This document shows positions 63,333-64,000 of a stretch of 64,000 nucleotides of DNA, one piece after another; position 1 is the stretch's first letter, and every line of letters starts with the position of its first letter. Location: assembly GCA_034044135.1 (NCBI GenBank), contig CP139021.1:2619635-2683634 (forward strand). The letters are read 5' to 3'. Made by a program: the position numbers and the translations under genes. This stretch comes from Flammeovirgaceae bacterium SG7u.111. GTDB lineage: Bacteria > Bacteroidota > Bacteroidia > Cytophagales > Flammeovirgaceae. The notes beneath the pieces were generated by a model. The model was given only the letters and a program-made list of their open reading frames with translations. It was not told the origin of the DNA and did no database searches.

Positions 63333-64000
63333 ATGTCAAAACCATTAGATAACATACTGATAGTTGACCTTAGCCAATTTCTTTCTGGTCCATCGGCTAG
63401 CCTTAGGCTTGCGGACTTGGGCGCAAGGGTCATCAAAATTGAAAAACCTGAGGTAGGGGATATTTGCAGGAGCTTATATGTTTCCAACCTCACTATCGAT
63501 AGCGAATCGTCTATTTTCCATGCCATTAACCGGAACAAGGAAAGCTATGCCGCTGACCTCAAACAAGAGGAGGATAGGAAAAAAGTACTCAAGATCATAG
63601 AGAAAGCCGACGTGGTGATGCACAACTTTCGCCCTGGGGTTATTGAGAAGCTGGGCATGGATTACGATTCGGTGAAAGCTGTGAACCCAAGTGTGGTTTA
63701 TGCTGATATAACGGGCTATGGCAAAGAAGGGCCTTGGAAAAACAAACCGGGCCAAGATTTGCTGGTGCAGTCGCTTTCAGGCCTTACGGGGCTGAGTGGG
63801 AATGCCGATGACGGACCTGTGCCTGTTGGCTTGGCCATTGTCGATTTGTTGGCCGGCGCTCATTTGGCGCAAGGAATTTTGGCTTGCCTAGTGCGCAAAG
63901 GAATAAACGGAGAAGGCGGTAGAGTAGAAGTGAGCATGTTGGAATCTATCATGGAATTCCAGTTTGAATCTGTCACTACTTTTTATAAGGACGGTGGCGA
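63333..64000 (+). CDS. CaiB/BaiF-type CoA-transferase (3' end outside window)
   Basis: At least 222 residues, starting 18 bases after the previous stop. Closely similar to its neighbour ([70 protein letters not shown]), so the pair arose by duplication. The catalytic Asp is expected in [15 protein letters not shown]. The pair may form a heteromer or handle two substrates. The gene runs off the window. Confidence 0.92.
   Translation, partial: MSKPLDNILIVDLSQFLSGPSASLRLADLGARVIKIEKPEVGDICRSLYVSNLTIDSESSIFHAINRNKESYAADLKQEEDRKKVLKIIEKADVVMHNFRPGVIEKLGMDYDSVKAVNPSVVYADITGYGKEGPWKNKPGQDLLVQSLSGLTGLSGNADDGPVPVGLAIVDLLAGAHLAQGILACLVRKGINGEGGRVEVSMLESIMEFQFESVTTFYKDGG

Noticed and set aside
1-64000. 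tRNA or rRNA genes
   Set aside because: No cloverleaf with a TTCRANY arm or rRNA segment was recognised by eye; a tRNAscan run would settle this.

Overview
The window looks like a chromosomal segment of a Bacteroidota bacterium, probably of the Cytophagia/Cytophagales type. The evidence is several LytS-like kinase/LytTR regulator pairs, TolB-N/TPR/AraC and OmpR-type regulators, an ABC permease fused to an M1 peptidase, TlpA-like thioredoxins, lipoprotein signal peptides, polysaccharide-degrading enzymes (GH3, GH115, DUF5060, DUF1080), 2-oxoacid:ferredoxin oxidoreductase and weak purine-rich ribosome binding sites. No rRNA, tRNA or CRISPR array was recognised by eye. All assignments come from reading the sequence; no database search was possible.

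Layout. 1-1975: amino-acid permease with a universal-stress tail (runs off the left edge). 2500-6680: an AT-rich accessory stretch with a dioxygenase fragment and a headless YceI protein meeting at a 25-bp inverted repeat, then an AraC regulator, a flavin quinone reductase, a small membrane peptide, a Crp-like regulator and a short-chain dehydrogenase; two copies of a ~97-bp repeat flank the last pair. 6685-7914: an IS3-family element. 7952-17886: sugar-polymer enzymes, a membrane-anchored winged-helix protein and a phosphodiesterase-metallo-beta-lactamase fusion. 18008-24479: a LytS/LytTR two-component system next to an ABC transporter whose permease carries an M1 peptidase. 24565-35928: a Spo0M/arrestin-like protein, lipoprotein beta-helix, TolB/TPR/AraC regulator, GH115 alpha-glucuronidase and S10 carboxypeptidase. 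36319-42646: a membrane-tethered winged-helix regulator with a TonB-like partner, then a four-gene thioredoxin/two-component operon. 42857-45685: RapA-type helicase. 46196-50437: a channel-like membrane protein, a MATE fragment, a Nudix hydrolase and MscS. 50912-54374: a tiny cysteine-rich ORF with its own terminator, then korAB.

The most striking region is 54850-60702. An AT-rich two-gene unit encodes a SMEK-domain protein with an APAZ-like C-terminal half, overlapping a catalytically degenerate short prokaryotic Argonaute (MID-PIWI). This matches the layout of short-pAgo abortive-infection systems (SPARTA, SPARSA, SPARDA) but with a different N-terminal effector. The effector gene is split by an IS5-family element of 867 bp with a TAA target duplication; removing the element and one TAA restores one 463-codon frame. 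Next to it, a truA-like pseudouridine synthase gene has a 5' frameshift and is split by an ISL3-family element with an 8-bp duplication. Two insertion sequences in adjacent genes suggest an insertion-prone locus.

61002-64000: a solute-binding-fold protein without a signal peptide followed by two tandem CaiB/BaiF CoA-transferases, the second cut by the window end.
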